Shown piece after piece: positions 53,530-61,975 of a DNA stretch of 64,000 bases. How positions within the stretch are numbered: the first letter of the stretch is position 1; every line of letters starts with the position of its first letter. The stretch lies in the NCBI GenBank assembly GCA_035508435.1, contig DATJNA010000142.1, positions 31,019-95,018 on the forward strand. The letters are read 5' to 3'. The notes below the pieces were generated by a model. It was not told the origin of the DNA, did no database searches, and saw nothing but the letters and a program-made list of their open reading frames with translations. A program made the position numbers and the translations under genes. Source of the stretch: JASHVB01 sp035508435 (GTDB lineage Bacteria; Pseudomonadota; Alphaproteobacteria; Acetobacterales; Acetobacteraceae).

Positions 53530-54920
53530 GTTGATATTCGGCTCGATGCGGCGAGCAAAGCCCGGTCGCTGGCGATGCAATCGTCCAGACCATCCGAAAC
53601 AATGTCGGAGGCCGCCAGGAACTCGAGGAACCCGCGCGCGTCAACGGACGCAGCGAATGCAGGCATAGCCTCCGCGTAAAAGCGGCCGAGCAAAGCGCGC
53701 GTCTTGGTCTCGCCGATATGCCGCAACAGATGCCTGATCGTCTGCGGTGTTGTTTCGACGAAATTGCTGGCGCGATTTTCCTGCGAATAGTTGCGATAGA
53801 TCGACAACCTATCTTTCGCGTCACTCACCCAACCAGCCAGGAACGACGGCAACTCGGGCCTTGGGATCCCGACGACCGCAGCCCCGATGGCGGACTCCCA
53901 AATGGCCGAACTCATGTCGCCCGAATTGACCTGCGGCGGAGCGGTTTCGGTTAAGGCAACCTGGCCCGGTTCGATGTGGTCGATCGACGCCGACGTCCGG
54001 CGCGACATCGGCGCGTCGGCAAGTGGGCGGTGCCTGCTCCACACGTCGTTGAGTCTGCCGAGCATGGCCGCAATTGGCGACAGGCCGACGGACTCGATAT
54101 AGTCCGGCATGATTTCGAACATGACCGCGCGCAGCGCCGGCAGTCGTGGAACCAGCTCCTCCAGGAGATCAATCAGTACTGGCTCAACCAGCCCGCAATG
54201 CGCATCCATCCATAATCCAGCGGCCTCCTGTCCACCTGCCAGGTGAATCTCCCAGACCCGATCGAGCGGTATCGAGGCGCAAAACGCGGCCATGGTCTGG
54301 CGGCCGTTACGTTCGTTACAGAGTATGTTATGCAGATCCAGTAGTATACCACAATCGGCTTCGGTTGCGACCGCACTGGCGAAGCTGCCGTCCGCCATTT
54401 CGCCTGGGCGCCTCGGCAGGTAGCTGACAGGCACTTCAAACGCGACCGGCAAACCGGTCTGAACGCGGCGCCGACGGATTTGCTCGACGGCAACGGCGAC
54501 CCCATCCGCGCACTGCGCTGGCGGCAGGAGAAAGCCGGTGTTGATCGGCTCCGCGTTATCCGCGCCAATGCGCCTGAACTGGTTGAAACTCAGGTGATCG
54601 CTGACCCAGTCCGGCTGCAAAGCCGCAATATCGCTGGCCAATGATTCGCGATGTCCAACGGTTGGTAGCACGTTGCCACCGAACGGCGCACCAACCCCAT
54701 GCAGCAGCTTCGGCTGCGGCAGGTGCAGGAGCTTTTGCGACAAGGGCGAAGTGAAGCGATCGGGCGTGTCCTCGCGAGCAACCCAGAATGTCTCGGGCTC
54801 AACTTCGATCACGTGCACAAGGCCTTCGTCGGGGCGGCAGAGCATATCCAGCTCGGGCCACCAAATAACGCCGACGCCGTGTGCTTGCGCCCGCGCGGGG
54901 CCGTTGGCAGGTGAACGCAT
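53526..54920 (-). CDS. MNIO (DUF692) peptide-modifying oxidase fused to a partial DUF2063-like domain
   Basis: A 464-residue protein. Residues about 12-300 form a DUF692/MNIO TIM barrel, the multinuclear iron enzyme family of methanobactin- and bufferin-type peptide modification. The ligand-type residues appear in order: His74 in 'LLHGVGAPFGG', Asp108-His109 in 'VSDHLSF', Glu162, Asp195 and Asn198 in 'GILLDLHNIL', His226 in 'WEIHLAGG', Asp239 and His241 in 'MDAHC', and Glu269. The early 'GLGLR..H' block is altered to 'GVGVIWWPEL'. Residues about 355-435 ('RLSIYRNYSQENRASNFVETTPQTIRHLL' region) resemble the N-terminal half of DUF2063, usually a separate partner. The ATG at 54920 has GAGG 6 nt upstream and lies 41 bp after the first precursor's stop. 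It probably oxidises that peptide's cysteines. Confidence 0.88.
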   Translation of the reverse strand: MRSPANGPARAQAHGVGVIWWPELDMLCRPDEGLVHVIEVEPETFWVAREDTPDRFTSPLSQKLLHLPQPKLLHGVGAPFGGNVLPTVGHRESLASDIAALQPDWVSDHLSFNQFRRIGADNAEPINTGFLLPPAQCADGVAVAVEQIRRRRVQTGLPVAFEVPVSYLPRRPGEMADGSFASAVATEADCGILLDLHNILCNERNGRQTMAAFCASIPLDRVWEIHLAGGQEAAGLWMDAHCGLVEPVLIDLLEELVPRLPALRAVMFEIMPDYIESVGLSPIAAMLGRLNDVWSRHRPLADAPMSRRTSASIDHIEPGQVALTETAPPQVNSGDMSSAIWESAIGAAVVGIPRPELPSFLAGWVSDAKDRLSIYRNYSQENRASNFVETTPQTIRHLLRHIGETKTRALLGRFYAEAMPAFAASVDARGFLEFLAASDIVSDGLDDCIASDRALLAASSRIST

Positions 54921-54961
54921 GGCGGCCTCGCGTGGTGCGCAGCTTCAGTCTCGGATCGTGA

Positions 54962-55141
54962 TCAGGCCACGCCGGTCTCAGCGGCCAAAGCGGCAAATCC
55001 CGGCCGTCCATACGAGGCACAGCCCTGGCAGCAGGCCACTTTGGTCACGGCGATCATCTGACCGCCCGAAACCGCTGCGGCCTGTTCCGGTGTCAACGTC
55101 ACCAGAGCGTCGCGCGATTGTTCTGTGAGTGATTGTTTCAT
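54962..55141 (-). CDS. Double-glycine leader peptide with CC-x2-C core (first precursor, MNIO substrate)
   Basis: A 59-residue peptide starting at ATG 55141 with an AAGGGG site 8 nt upstream; longer in-frame extensions are rejected. The leader reads 'LTPEQAAAVSGG' (residues 16-27), with Leu at -12, Val at -4 and Gly-Gly at -2/-1. The 32-residue core carries Cys37, Cys38 and Cys41 in 'KVACCQGCASYGRPGF' and an Ala-rich tail. There is no Sec signal peptide, unlike bufferins. The MNIO gene begins 41 bp downstream, so it is the natural substrate. Cleavage and export by the C39 transporter are inferred from the Gly-Gly site. I know no characterised family with this core. Confidence 0.85.
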   Translation of the reverse strand: MKQSLTEQSRDALVTLTPEQAAAVSGGQMIAVTKVACCQGCASYGRPGFAALAAETGVA

Positions 55142-55239
55142 GGAGGTGTCCCCTTCACTATAAGGATGCAACAGCCGAATGTGAGATTCGACGGCGCCTT
55201 CCGGCGCTGCATCCTCGTAGCATCCGAGCCCATCGGACA

Positions 55240-55257
55240 TTGTGAGCCCGATCACAA
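55240..55257. promoter_or_regulatory. CRP-type operator upstream of the precursor-MNIO operon
   Basis: TTGTGA-GCCCGA-TCACAA is a perfect palindrome and an exact match to the CRP-type consensus. It lies 98 bp before the precursor start. The nearby Crp/Fnr protein (55839) has a CRP-like recognition helix. Confidence 0.65.
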
Positions 55258-55838
55258 CAAAATGCTTTTTATCTCGTCGAGCACGCGCGGAGCATAGGAA
55301 CGCTGATGCGAACAAGGGACGCGCGCTCGAACTCCTGCCCGTGGCGAATTAACTTTTGCCACCCGTCGTCTGTCATGCGATTGTTCAGATAAGACTCCGT
55401 CACGCTTTTCCCATCTGCTGCCAATCGATGGAGACGGCGGTTGGTGGAGTTTATCATAGGTCGCGGGTCATCGCAGAAGCTATGAAGGCAAAGACCGGGC
55501 CGATCCGACACGAGGTTTCGCCGATGGCTGCATGCCGGTGCCTGGCCGGGCATCTCAACGGAACAAGGCATGCACGACAGAACAAGGCACGCATGCCGGC
55601 GCCCTTGGCCGCCGGTAGCGATGGTGGCCTGCCGATGCGACCGCCTGCCGATCCCGCGCCCGCCGCCGATCCCGTGCGGCCATCCGCACGGAGATTCCGC
55701 GGGATCGCAGGGCCGGCCGCGTCAAAAGCATTTTTGACCGCATGCCCGAGCATTTTGACGCGGCTTTAGACCGTCCCCTGACCCGCGCCGCGTAATTCCC
55801 TTCCCGCTCATTTCACTCGAAGCGGGGGAATACTCTTC
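55258..55838. other. Divergent region between precursor peptide and Crp/Fnr genes
   Basis: About 580 bp. A 62-codon - strand frame starting at 55457 looks weakly protein-like but lacks a ribosome-binding site and a family. The palindrome at 55721-55738 is listed separately. A GGGGGA site precedes the regulator's ATG. Otherwise nothing is recognised. Confidence 0.35.
55721..55738. promoter_or_regulatory. Perfect palindrome upstream of the Crp/Fnr gene
   Basis: GTCAAAA-GCAT-TTTTGAC is a perfect 7-bp inverted repeat about 100 bp before the regulator's start. A further half copy TTTTGAC is at 55753-55759. It could be an operator for this gene, different from the TGTGA sites, or an RNA stem. Confidence 0.45.
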
Positions 55839-56672
55839 ATGTCCAGCATGAATACGGCAGCCATCCTCGGCGAGCGGGCAGTTCTCCCGCCGAGTACCTT
55901 CGCGCGGATGCCCGGCCACGTGGCCGCGCCCTATCTGCGCCCGGTGCCGTCCGCCGACATCGGGCACGCCGCCGGTCCGCGGCTGCACCAGATGTTCGTT
56001 ACCCATCCCGCGTTGCGCACTCTGTCGCCGGCTGAGCGGCAGGGGCTGTTGCAAGGGTCGCGGGTACGCACGCTGCGGCGGAAAGAGGTTGCCGGCTCCG
56101 AGGGTGATCCCGTCAATCACGTCTTCCTGGTGCTGGACGGCTACATAAAGCTGTCACGCCTGGTCTCCGACGGCAGCGAGGTCTTGCTGGACATCGCCTC
56201 CCCGAGTGCCTGCATCGGTGAATTCGCCGCGCTGCAACAGCAGCCGCTGGACGTCACCCTGACCGCGCTGACACCTTGCCGGCTGTTGCTGATGAACGCG
56301 CGCCATTTCCGCCAAACGTTCGAGCGCCAATCCGACGGGTTGCGGGCGCTCGTGTCCCTGGCTGGCGACCGATTGCTCGCGATGACCGAGACCCTGGTGG
56401 ATATTTGCGCCCTGCCGGCCGCCGGGCGGCTCGCCAAGGCACTGCTGCGGCTGGCGCCGCTGTCGTCGCGCAAGGCGGCCACCGGCGGCACCGTCAGCCT
56501 GCCGGTACGCCTGTCGCAAAGCGAGATCGGCATGATGACCGGCGTCTGCCGGGAGGCTGTCAACAAGCAGCTTCGCGCCTGGCTGGCTGACGGTCTGCTG
56601 GACATGACGGCGGGCGTTGTGACCGCCATCCGACCCGCCGCGCTGACCGAAGTCCTGGAGATCGCCACCTGA
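55839..56672 (+). CDS. Crp/Fnr-family transcriptional regulator
   Basis: A 277-residue regulator with an extended N-terminus of about 45 residues, a cyclic-nucleotide-binding-type sensory beta-roll ('EGDPVNHVFLVLDGYIKLSRLVSDGSEVLLDIASPSACIGEFAAL'), the dimer helix and a winged helix-turn-helix. The DNA-reading part 'LSQSEIGMMTGVCREAVNKQLRAWLADGLL' has R-E-x-V-x-K where CRP has R-E-x-V-x-R, the residues that read TGTGA; FNR's E-x2-S-R is absent. The FNR-type cysteines are missing. It is encoded divergently from the peptide operon, whose promoter has a perfect TGTGA-N6-TCACA palindrome. The activating ligand is unknown. Confidence 0.9.
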   Translation: MSSMNTAAILGERAVLPPSTFARMPGHVAAPYLRPVPSADIGHAAGPRLHQMFVTHPALRTLSPAERQGLLQGSRVRTLRRKEVAGSEGDPVNHVFLVLDGYIKLSRLVSDGSEVLLDIASPSACIGEFAALQQQPLDVTLTALTPCRLLLMNARHFRQTFERQSDGLRALVSLAGDRLLAMTETLVDICALPAAGRLAKALLRLAPLSSRKAATGGTVSLPVRLSQSEIGMMTGVCREAVNKQLRAWLADGLLDMTAGVVTAIRPAALTEVLEIAT

Positions 56673-56862
56673 ACGATGCTTGAGATCGCCTGCCAAAACG
56701 CCGGCGGCCAGCGCGCCGCCGTCGGCTCCGCCGGCACGCGCTTGGCGGCCTGCCTCGCGCGTGCGACCCTCGGTTCGGCAGATCTGCGGCCGGTGCCGGC
56801 GGGGCGCCGGGCTGGCCGCTCCGTCTCGCCCGGCTGGCATGAGTGTGCACGAGGGCCGCGCC

Positions 56863-58362
56863 ATGGCGCAGAGTGATCCAGTCCGTCTCTATGTCACGAT
56901 GAAGACGACGCCCGACCTGCTGGGGCTTTACCGCAGTCGCGACTTCAACGCCCTGACCCGCTTCACCCTTGCGCTGCTGGCATCAGCGGCAACTCACGAT
57001 CGTAATTCCAAAGGCGATCCCACTGGGAACACCGTTCCAGCTACCGCGGCACCCACCGGCACATCACCCTTTGCCGGCCGCGTTCAGGTCATTGCCACAC
57101 CTTCGCTGCGCTGGCGCAGCGCGTTCGTGGAAGCGCGGGACCACCCGGTGGCGGATGCGGCTGTCGCCGCGGCACCAATCGTGCCTGCTTCGCTGGTCGT
57201 CACCTATCGCGCCGATACCGCCGACATCGCCCGCGTCTTCCTCGATGCGGTCAACGCCCGCCGCAACCAGCCGCTGGACACCGCCGGCAATACCTTTCTT
57301 GGCGCGGGCTTCGACCCCGGCGGTGCGGTCTATGACCACTGGTGTCCGGGGGCGGGCACTGGCGCCATCTTCGGTCATCGCGCGCACGCCCGGCAAACCC
57401 TCCGCGCCGAGGCGTTGGCAGCCGCCGGCTTCCGTGGCCAGCGGGTCAACGTCGTCATCATCGACGAGGGCCTCGATAAGGCGCAGATTCCGCCAGGCAA
57501 CTGGGGCGGCGGGCTGGATCACTACCTCGACGACGACCTGGTGCTGCCGGCCGGCGGCGCGCCACCCACCTCGCACGGCATGATGATCGCGCGCAGCGTC
57601 CTGGACCTGGCTCCAGACGCGAAGCTGTACGACGTGCCGGTGATCCCGGCGACCAATCCGCCTGCGCTGCCGGTTTTCGTCAGCACTGTGCAGGCGGCCT
57701 ACATCGCCTTGCTCCAGGTGATCGAGGCGCGCCGTCCGCTGCCGCCATGGTCCGGACCATGGGTGCTGGTCAATGCCTGGGGGATCTTCGATACTTCCAC
57801 CGATCCCACCGGCAGCTACACCCGCAACACCGAACCCGGCGGCCATCCGATGATCAACCTGGTCACTCAGATGGTCGAGCAAGATCGGCTCGACGTTGTG
57901 TTCGCGGCCGGCAACTGCGGCCAGTTCTGCCCCGACCAGCAGTGCGGCCGCCTGGACCGCGGACCCGGCCACAGCATCTGGGGTGCCAACGCGCATCCGC
58001 TGGTGCTGACAGTCAGCGCCGTTCGCTCCGATGAGACGTGGCTGGGCTATGCATCGCAGGGACCCGGACCGGAGCTGTTGGGGATGCAGAAGCCGGATCT
58101 CTGCGCCTCCACCCAGTTTTGTGAGACCCATGATGCGGCAATGCTGAGTTCCGGCACCTCGGCCTCCTGCGCGATGGCGGCGGGGGTGGTGGCGGCGTTG
58201 CGCGGCAACCCCGCATGGGACCAGGCAACGGTGACGCCGCAGGCGTTAAAGGCCGCATTGCTCTTGGCCGCCCGTCGGCCGAGCGGTGCGGCGGGATGGG
58301 ACAACCGGTTGGGGTTCGGCATCATCGACGCCGCGGCGACGATCGCCGGTTTGCCGGGGTAA
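56863..58362 (+). CDS. Subtilisin-like (S8) serine peptidase
   Basis: A serine protease of about 499 residues. The catalytic Asp is in 'RVNVVIIDEGLD' around residue 201, His in 'TSHGMMIARSV' around 238, the oxyanion Asn in 'DVVFAAGNCGQFC' around 350 and Ser in 'SSGTSASCAMAAGVVAAL' around 433. About 190 N-terminal residues precede the domain and resemble no inhibitor I recognise. No signal peptide is seen from the ATG at 56863 (GAGGG upstream); ATG 56839 is an alternative. It lies 190 bp after the Crp/Fnr gene on the same strand and could process a secreted or cytoplasmic partner of the peptide system, but this is speculation. Confidence 0.85.
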   Translation: MAQSDPVRLYVTMKTTPDLLGLYRSRDFNALTRFTLALLASAATHDRNSKGDPTGNTVPATAAPTGTSPFAGRVQVIATPSLRWRSAFVEARDHPVADAAVAAAPIVPASLVVTYRADTADIARVFLDAVNARRNQPLDTAGNTFLGAGFDPGGAVYDHWCPGAGTGAIFGHRAHARQTLRAEALAAAGFRGQRVNVVIIDEGLDKAQIPPGNWGGGLDHYLDDDLVLPAGGAPPTSHGMMIARSVLDLAPDAKLYDVPVIPATNPPALPVFVSTVQAAYIALLQVIEARRPLPPWSGPWVLVNAWGIFDTSTDPTGSYTRNTEPGGHPMINLVTQMVEQDRLDVVFAAGNCGQFCPDQQCGRLDRGPGHSIWGANAHPLVLTVSAVRSDETWLGYASQGPGPELLGMQKPDLCASTQFCETHDAAMLSSGTSASCAMAAGVVAALRGNPAWDQATVTPQALKAALLLAARRPSGAAGWDNRLGFGIIDAAATIAGLPG

Positions 58363-58425
58363 TGGCTGCGGCAGCCACCTGGGTCGCGGGGCAGCGGAAC
58401 CAGCGACATCAATCGTCTGCCCCCG

Positions 58426-60426
58426 CTATTCCGGGTAGCCGGCGGCGACCAGGTGTTCGCCGTAGCGGCGCAGCCGGCCCGCATCCTGATAGGGCAGATC
58501 GTGCAACACCTCGCCGATCCGCCGTCCCGGCGCCAGCGAGCGCATCTGCGTGGTGATCTCCCGCGCCTCACGCCACCGGCCGAGCGCGGCAAGGGATGCC
58601 GCGGTGAACCCGCGCGTGCCGCGCCACAGGGACTCGCCCGCCAGCGCGCGCATCCCCCAGTCGGCCGCTTGTTCATAGTCGCCGATCGTGTAATGGGCGA
58701 CGCATAGCGCGTGGTAGAATTTGTAAGCTTCCCGGTCGAACGGCGAAATTTCCAACGCGCGGGTGGCATGGCGCACCGCCTCGGGCCCGTCGCCGGAATA
58801 GGCAAAGCACAGCCCGCTCAGCGCCCAGGCAGAGGCCGAACTCGGCGCAACGCGCAGGGCCTGGCGAAAAATTCGCATCGCACCGGTCTGATCTCGATGC
58901 GACATCGATCGGCGATGGCCGTGCGACAGCAGGGCGCGGATATTGTTGCTGTCAAGCCGTAGTGCTGCCTGGATCAGGCGCTCGACGGCGGTGACCTCGC
59001 CTGCCTGATCGGCGGACCAACCCTCGCCAATCATCGCGCTGTGCCACTCGGCCGCCAGCGCGTATGCCTCGCCATAGCCCGGATCCTCCCGCATCACCTC
59101 TTCGATCAGGGTCTTCGCATCGGAGAAGTGATCCCGATCGAGCTCCGTTACGTACTCGCGGCTCAGCAGGATCTTTTCATATACGCCCAGGACATTCGGT
59201 CGCTGGCCGCGGATACGGCGAAGCTCGGTCTCCCGCACCTGCGGAACGAGCTGGTTCACCACGCGGCCGACGATGCGGTCCTGATCCTCGAATGACAGAG
59301 CAGAGTCGATATAGTCGTTGAACGGCGCGATCACCGCCGCAGTTTCGGCTTCGGTCAGTTCCGTGGTCAGGCGCAGATTGTTGCCGGCCGGACGCAAGCT
59401 GCACACCACCAGATAGCGGGCGTTGAGTTTCCGGCCGATCTCGCCTGGGTCCATGGCGGGATCACGCATGGCAAAAGTCGAACCATGGGAAATAACGGTC
59501 AACTCACGCAAGCCGGCGAGCTGGCTGATGATATCGGCGGTGACCCCGTCGCTGATGTGGCTCGACAGGGGTTTGTCGAGATACTGCCGCAGCGGCAGCA
59601 CCGCGATGCGCGGTGCGCCGCCAGGTGCCGATGTCATCGGCGGCGCAGCGCGCGCCGGCAGGATGGGAGCGCGCGCCGGCAGGATCATTGTGTCGGCGAC
59701 CCGCTCGCCGCGAATGTGCGCGATCAGAGCCTCAGTTTCCGCGGCGGGCGCCACGTCCATCTCCCGCCGCAACAGTGCCCTGGCTTCGTTGTAGGCGCGC
59801 ATCGCGTCGGCGCGGCGGCCAAGCCCCGCATAACTCTGGATCAGGCGACGGTGCGTGTCTTCTCGCAGCGGATCGATTGCCAGCATCCGTTCGGCGATGG
59901 CGCAGCATTGTTCCGGGTCACCGTTGCCGGCGGCCACATCCGCCAGCCGGCACAGGGCGGTCACGACGTCCGCCTCCAGCATCCGTCGCATGCCGGAGAT
60001 GAAATCGTCGAATTCCGGGGATATCGGTGGAAAACCATGCAGCAGGGGGCCGTCATAGAGCGCGACGATCGCCTGCCATGACGCATTGGTGCCGGCGCGG
60101 AGCAGCGTACGCAGATCGTGGACGTCACAGGTAACGTGTTCCGGCAATAGGGCCAGCGCGTTGTCCGGCGTGGCGACGATACCCTCGCCGGCGAACCCGT
60201 CGCGCCGAAGAATATAGAGCTCTTGCTTCAGGCTGTTGCGCGCCTGTTTTTCAGCCCGGTCCGGCCATAACCATTCACTGATGATCTCGCGTTTGATCGG
60301 CCGGCCGCCCTGCAAGGCGAGAAGGGCTGCGAGAGCCTGGGCCTTGGTCGGCAGCGCCGCCGGGTCGCTGTCGCCGACCCCCAGCGCGAAAGCGCCCAAT
60401 AGCTTGATGTATGTGGATTTCGGCAC
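58426..60426 (-). CDS. BTAD-domain transcriptional regulator with TolB-like and TPR regions
   Basis: A regulator of about 666 residues. Residues about 1-95 are an OmpR-type winged helix ('YIKLLGAFALGVG', then 'PTKAQALAALLALQGGRPIKREIISEWLWPDRAEKQARNSLKQELYILRR'), followed by a BTAD domain to about 245 ('CDVHDLRTLL', 'REDTHRRLIQSYAGLGRRADAMRAYNEARALLRREMDVAP'). Next is a TolB/FlgO-like region 'RIAVLPLRQYLDKPLSSHISDGVTADIISQL', usual in adenylate-cyclase- and CadC-like proteins, then TPR helices to the end. GTG 60426 fits the domain start; the frame is open back to 60534. It is divergent from the haloperoxidase-like gene and convergent with the protease. Confidence 0.82.
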   Translation of the reverse strand: MPKSTYIKLLGAFALGVGDSDPAALPTKAQALAALLALQGGRPIKREIISEWLWPDRAEKQARNSLKQELYILRRDGFAGEGIVATPDNALALLPEHVTCDVHDLRTLLRAGTNASWQAIVALYDGPLLHGFPPISPEFDDFISGMRRMLEADVVTALCRLADVAAGNGDPEQCCAIAERMLAIDPLREDTHRRLIQSYAGLGRRADAMRAYNEARALLRREMDVAPAAETEALIAHIRGERVADTMILPARAPILPARAAPPMTSAPGGAPRIAVLPLRQYLDKPLSSHISDGVTADIISQLAGLRELTVISHGSTFAMRDPAMDPGEIGRKLNARYLVVCSLRPAGNNLRLTTELTEAETAAVIAPFNDYIDSALSFEDQDRIVGRVVNQLVPQVRETELRRIRGQRPNVLGVYEKILLSREYVTELDRDHFSDAKTLIEEVMREDPGYGEAYALAAEWHSAMIGEGWSADQAGEVTAVERLIQAALRLDSNNIRALLSHGHRRSMSHRDQTGAMRIFRQALRVAPSSASAWALSGLCFAYSGDGPEAVRHATRALEISPFDREAYKFYHALCVAHYTIGDYEQAADWGMRALAGESLWRGTRGFTAASLAALGRWREAREITTQMRSLAPGRRIGEVLHDLPYQDAGRLRRYGEHLVAAGYPE

Positions 60427-60668
60427 GGCTGTGCACCCGCATCCGACCAAGAATAAACAGTGTAATGCTGAACGCGTGAACGTAGCGTGAGCTATTTCGG
60501 TTTGAATACAAGCACTTGAGCGGGTGGCCTGCAATCCGGAGAGGGGCAGGCCGACCGGCTGTCGGGCTCGGTTAAATCTGGCAATAATCGCGCCTCCCGC
60601 CGCGTCTTGCGGTCTGTCTCGAAAGGCGGGGCTGGCGGGGGGTCATCACGATTTCGTCAGAAGGGGGC

Positions 60669-61652
60669 ATGTCGATGGGAAAGACGATTGGGCCGACGGA
60701 CGGGGGCGGCGCTGCAGTATCCAACACCGCCGGCGCCGCCGATGCCGGCATCGGCGGAACGATCAGCCTTGGCACGGTCCTGATCCGTCCGATCGGCATC
60801 TCGCCATCGCTTGACTATGCGCCCGGCGAGCACTGGTTCCGCGGCAATCAATGGCCGCCCGAGAACACCGAGCCGCCGAACGGACCGCCGGTGCCATGGG
60901 GCCAGAATCAGGCGCGGCACTTCACGCCGGTGACCTACCCGAGCGGACCGGGCAATCCGTTTCAGGTCACGCTGCCGCCGCGCGGCTGGGATCCGGCCTA
61001 TTACCAGCTCGTACTGCTGGCAGAATTCGCCCAGCACTGGACACCGGCGGCCGCGCTGACGACGGCCCTCGAGGCCATATTGGCCAGTGCGCTGACGCCG
61101 GCAAACCAGGCGGCCGAACGGCACAACCTGATTCAAATGATTGAATTCCGCGCCGGCGACCTCGATGAGGTGGTCGCGCAGATGACCAGCTTCGATGCCT
61201 ATTTCCGGGGCGCACTGGGCTATTCCGTGCCGTCACATCCCTGCACCAATTATCTCGTGCAAGGGGCGATGCGGGTCGCCGAATTGGCGGCGATGTACTA
61301 CAAGAACCTGTTCCAGCGCGCGCGGCCATGGCAATTGTGGCCGGAGCTGATGCCGCCGGTGGCGGTACCAGGCCATGCCTCGTTCCCCAGCGCACACGCC
61401 ACACAATCCACCACCATTGCGCGGGTGCTACAGGCGGTCGCGGCCGGCGCGGTGCCATCGGTGGTCGATATCACCAACCGACTCGATCAGCGGATCGCCC
61501 GCGGCCGGGAGGTATTGGGCCTGCACTATCCGTCCGACAGCGCCGCGGGCCGATTGCTCGCCGCCGAGGTTGCCACCGTCTACCTGGCCTGTCCGACGGT
61601 CGCGCGCCTGGTGATCGCCGCGCAACAGGAATGGGCCTCGTATGCCGTCTGA
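60669..61652 (+). CDS. PAP2-superfamily / vanadium haloperoxidase-like protein
   Basis: A 327-residue protein of the vanadium-dependent haloperoxidase/PAP2 fold. The three active-site blocks are visible: 'KNLFQRARPWQLWPEL' (K-x6-RP), 'PGHASFPSAHATQSTTIARVL' (PSGH-like, here PSAH) and 'ARGREVLGLHYPSDSAAGR' (R-x5-H). The N-terminal 30 residues are Gly/Ala-rich without a signal peptide. The 'ELMPPVAVPGHASFPSAHATQ' context is closer to bacterial haloperoxidase-like phosphatases than to lipid PAP2 enzymes, and no membrane helices are seen. It may be a soluble phosphatase or haloperoxidase, divergent from the BTAD regulator. Confidence 0.82.
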   Translation: MSMGKTIGPTDGGGAAVSNTAGAADAGIGGTISLGTVLIRPIGISPSLDYAPGEHWFRGNQWPPENTEPPNGPPVPWGQNQARHFTPVTYPSGPGNPFQVTLPPRGWDPAYYQLVLLAEFAQHWTPAAALTTALEAILASALTPANQAAERHNLIQMIEFRAGDLDEVVAQMTSFDAYFRGALGYSVPSHPCTNYLVQGAMRVAELAAMYYKNLFQRARPWQLWPELMPPVAVPGHASFPSAHATQSTTIARVLQAVAAGAVPSVVDITNRLDQRIARGREVLGLHYPSDSAAGRLLAAEVATVYLACPTVARLVIAAQQEWASYAV

Positions 61653-61975
61653 AGCGGCGGCGTCGGGGATCGGACATGGCGCGGTGACACAGTAAAGACT
61701 CACCCGTGCGCTTGGCCGTGATTGCCGCGCGGGCGCTGTAGGCCGTGCTGCGCGCCGCCGAGCCGCCGGTGGAATGCGAGGTGTCGCGGGCACCGGCGAA
61801 GGCAATTGCCGCAGTCGCGCAATGAACCCCAGGGCTACACGAGCCGGCCGAACCGCCGCCAAGTCACGTGGTTCACAATCGGCCGCGCGAACGTGGCGCC
61901 CGCCGCAACGAACCGGCGACCGATATCGGCTGCCCTACGCACGCTGGCATGACGTCTCCGCGCCGCAAGCCAGCC
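61653..61975. other. Gap between haloperoxidase-like and cupin genes
   Basis: About 320 bp, GC-rich, with no recognised gene. The two flanking genes converge on it. No T-run terminator is obvious. Confidence 0.3.

Noticed and set aside
53434..54920. MITE insertion truncating the DUF2063-like half of the MNIO protein
   Set aside because: The CTAG target already reads as the TAG stop in the uninterrupted sequence, so the insertion did not shorten the protein.
53526..55141. Bufferin or methanobactin cluster of known type
   Set aside because: The precursor has a Gly-Gly leader instead of a Sec signal, its CC-x2-C core does not match the cysteine patterns I know from those families, no MbnC-type separate partner is present, and the exporter is a C39 transporter.
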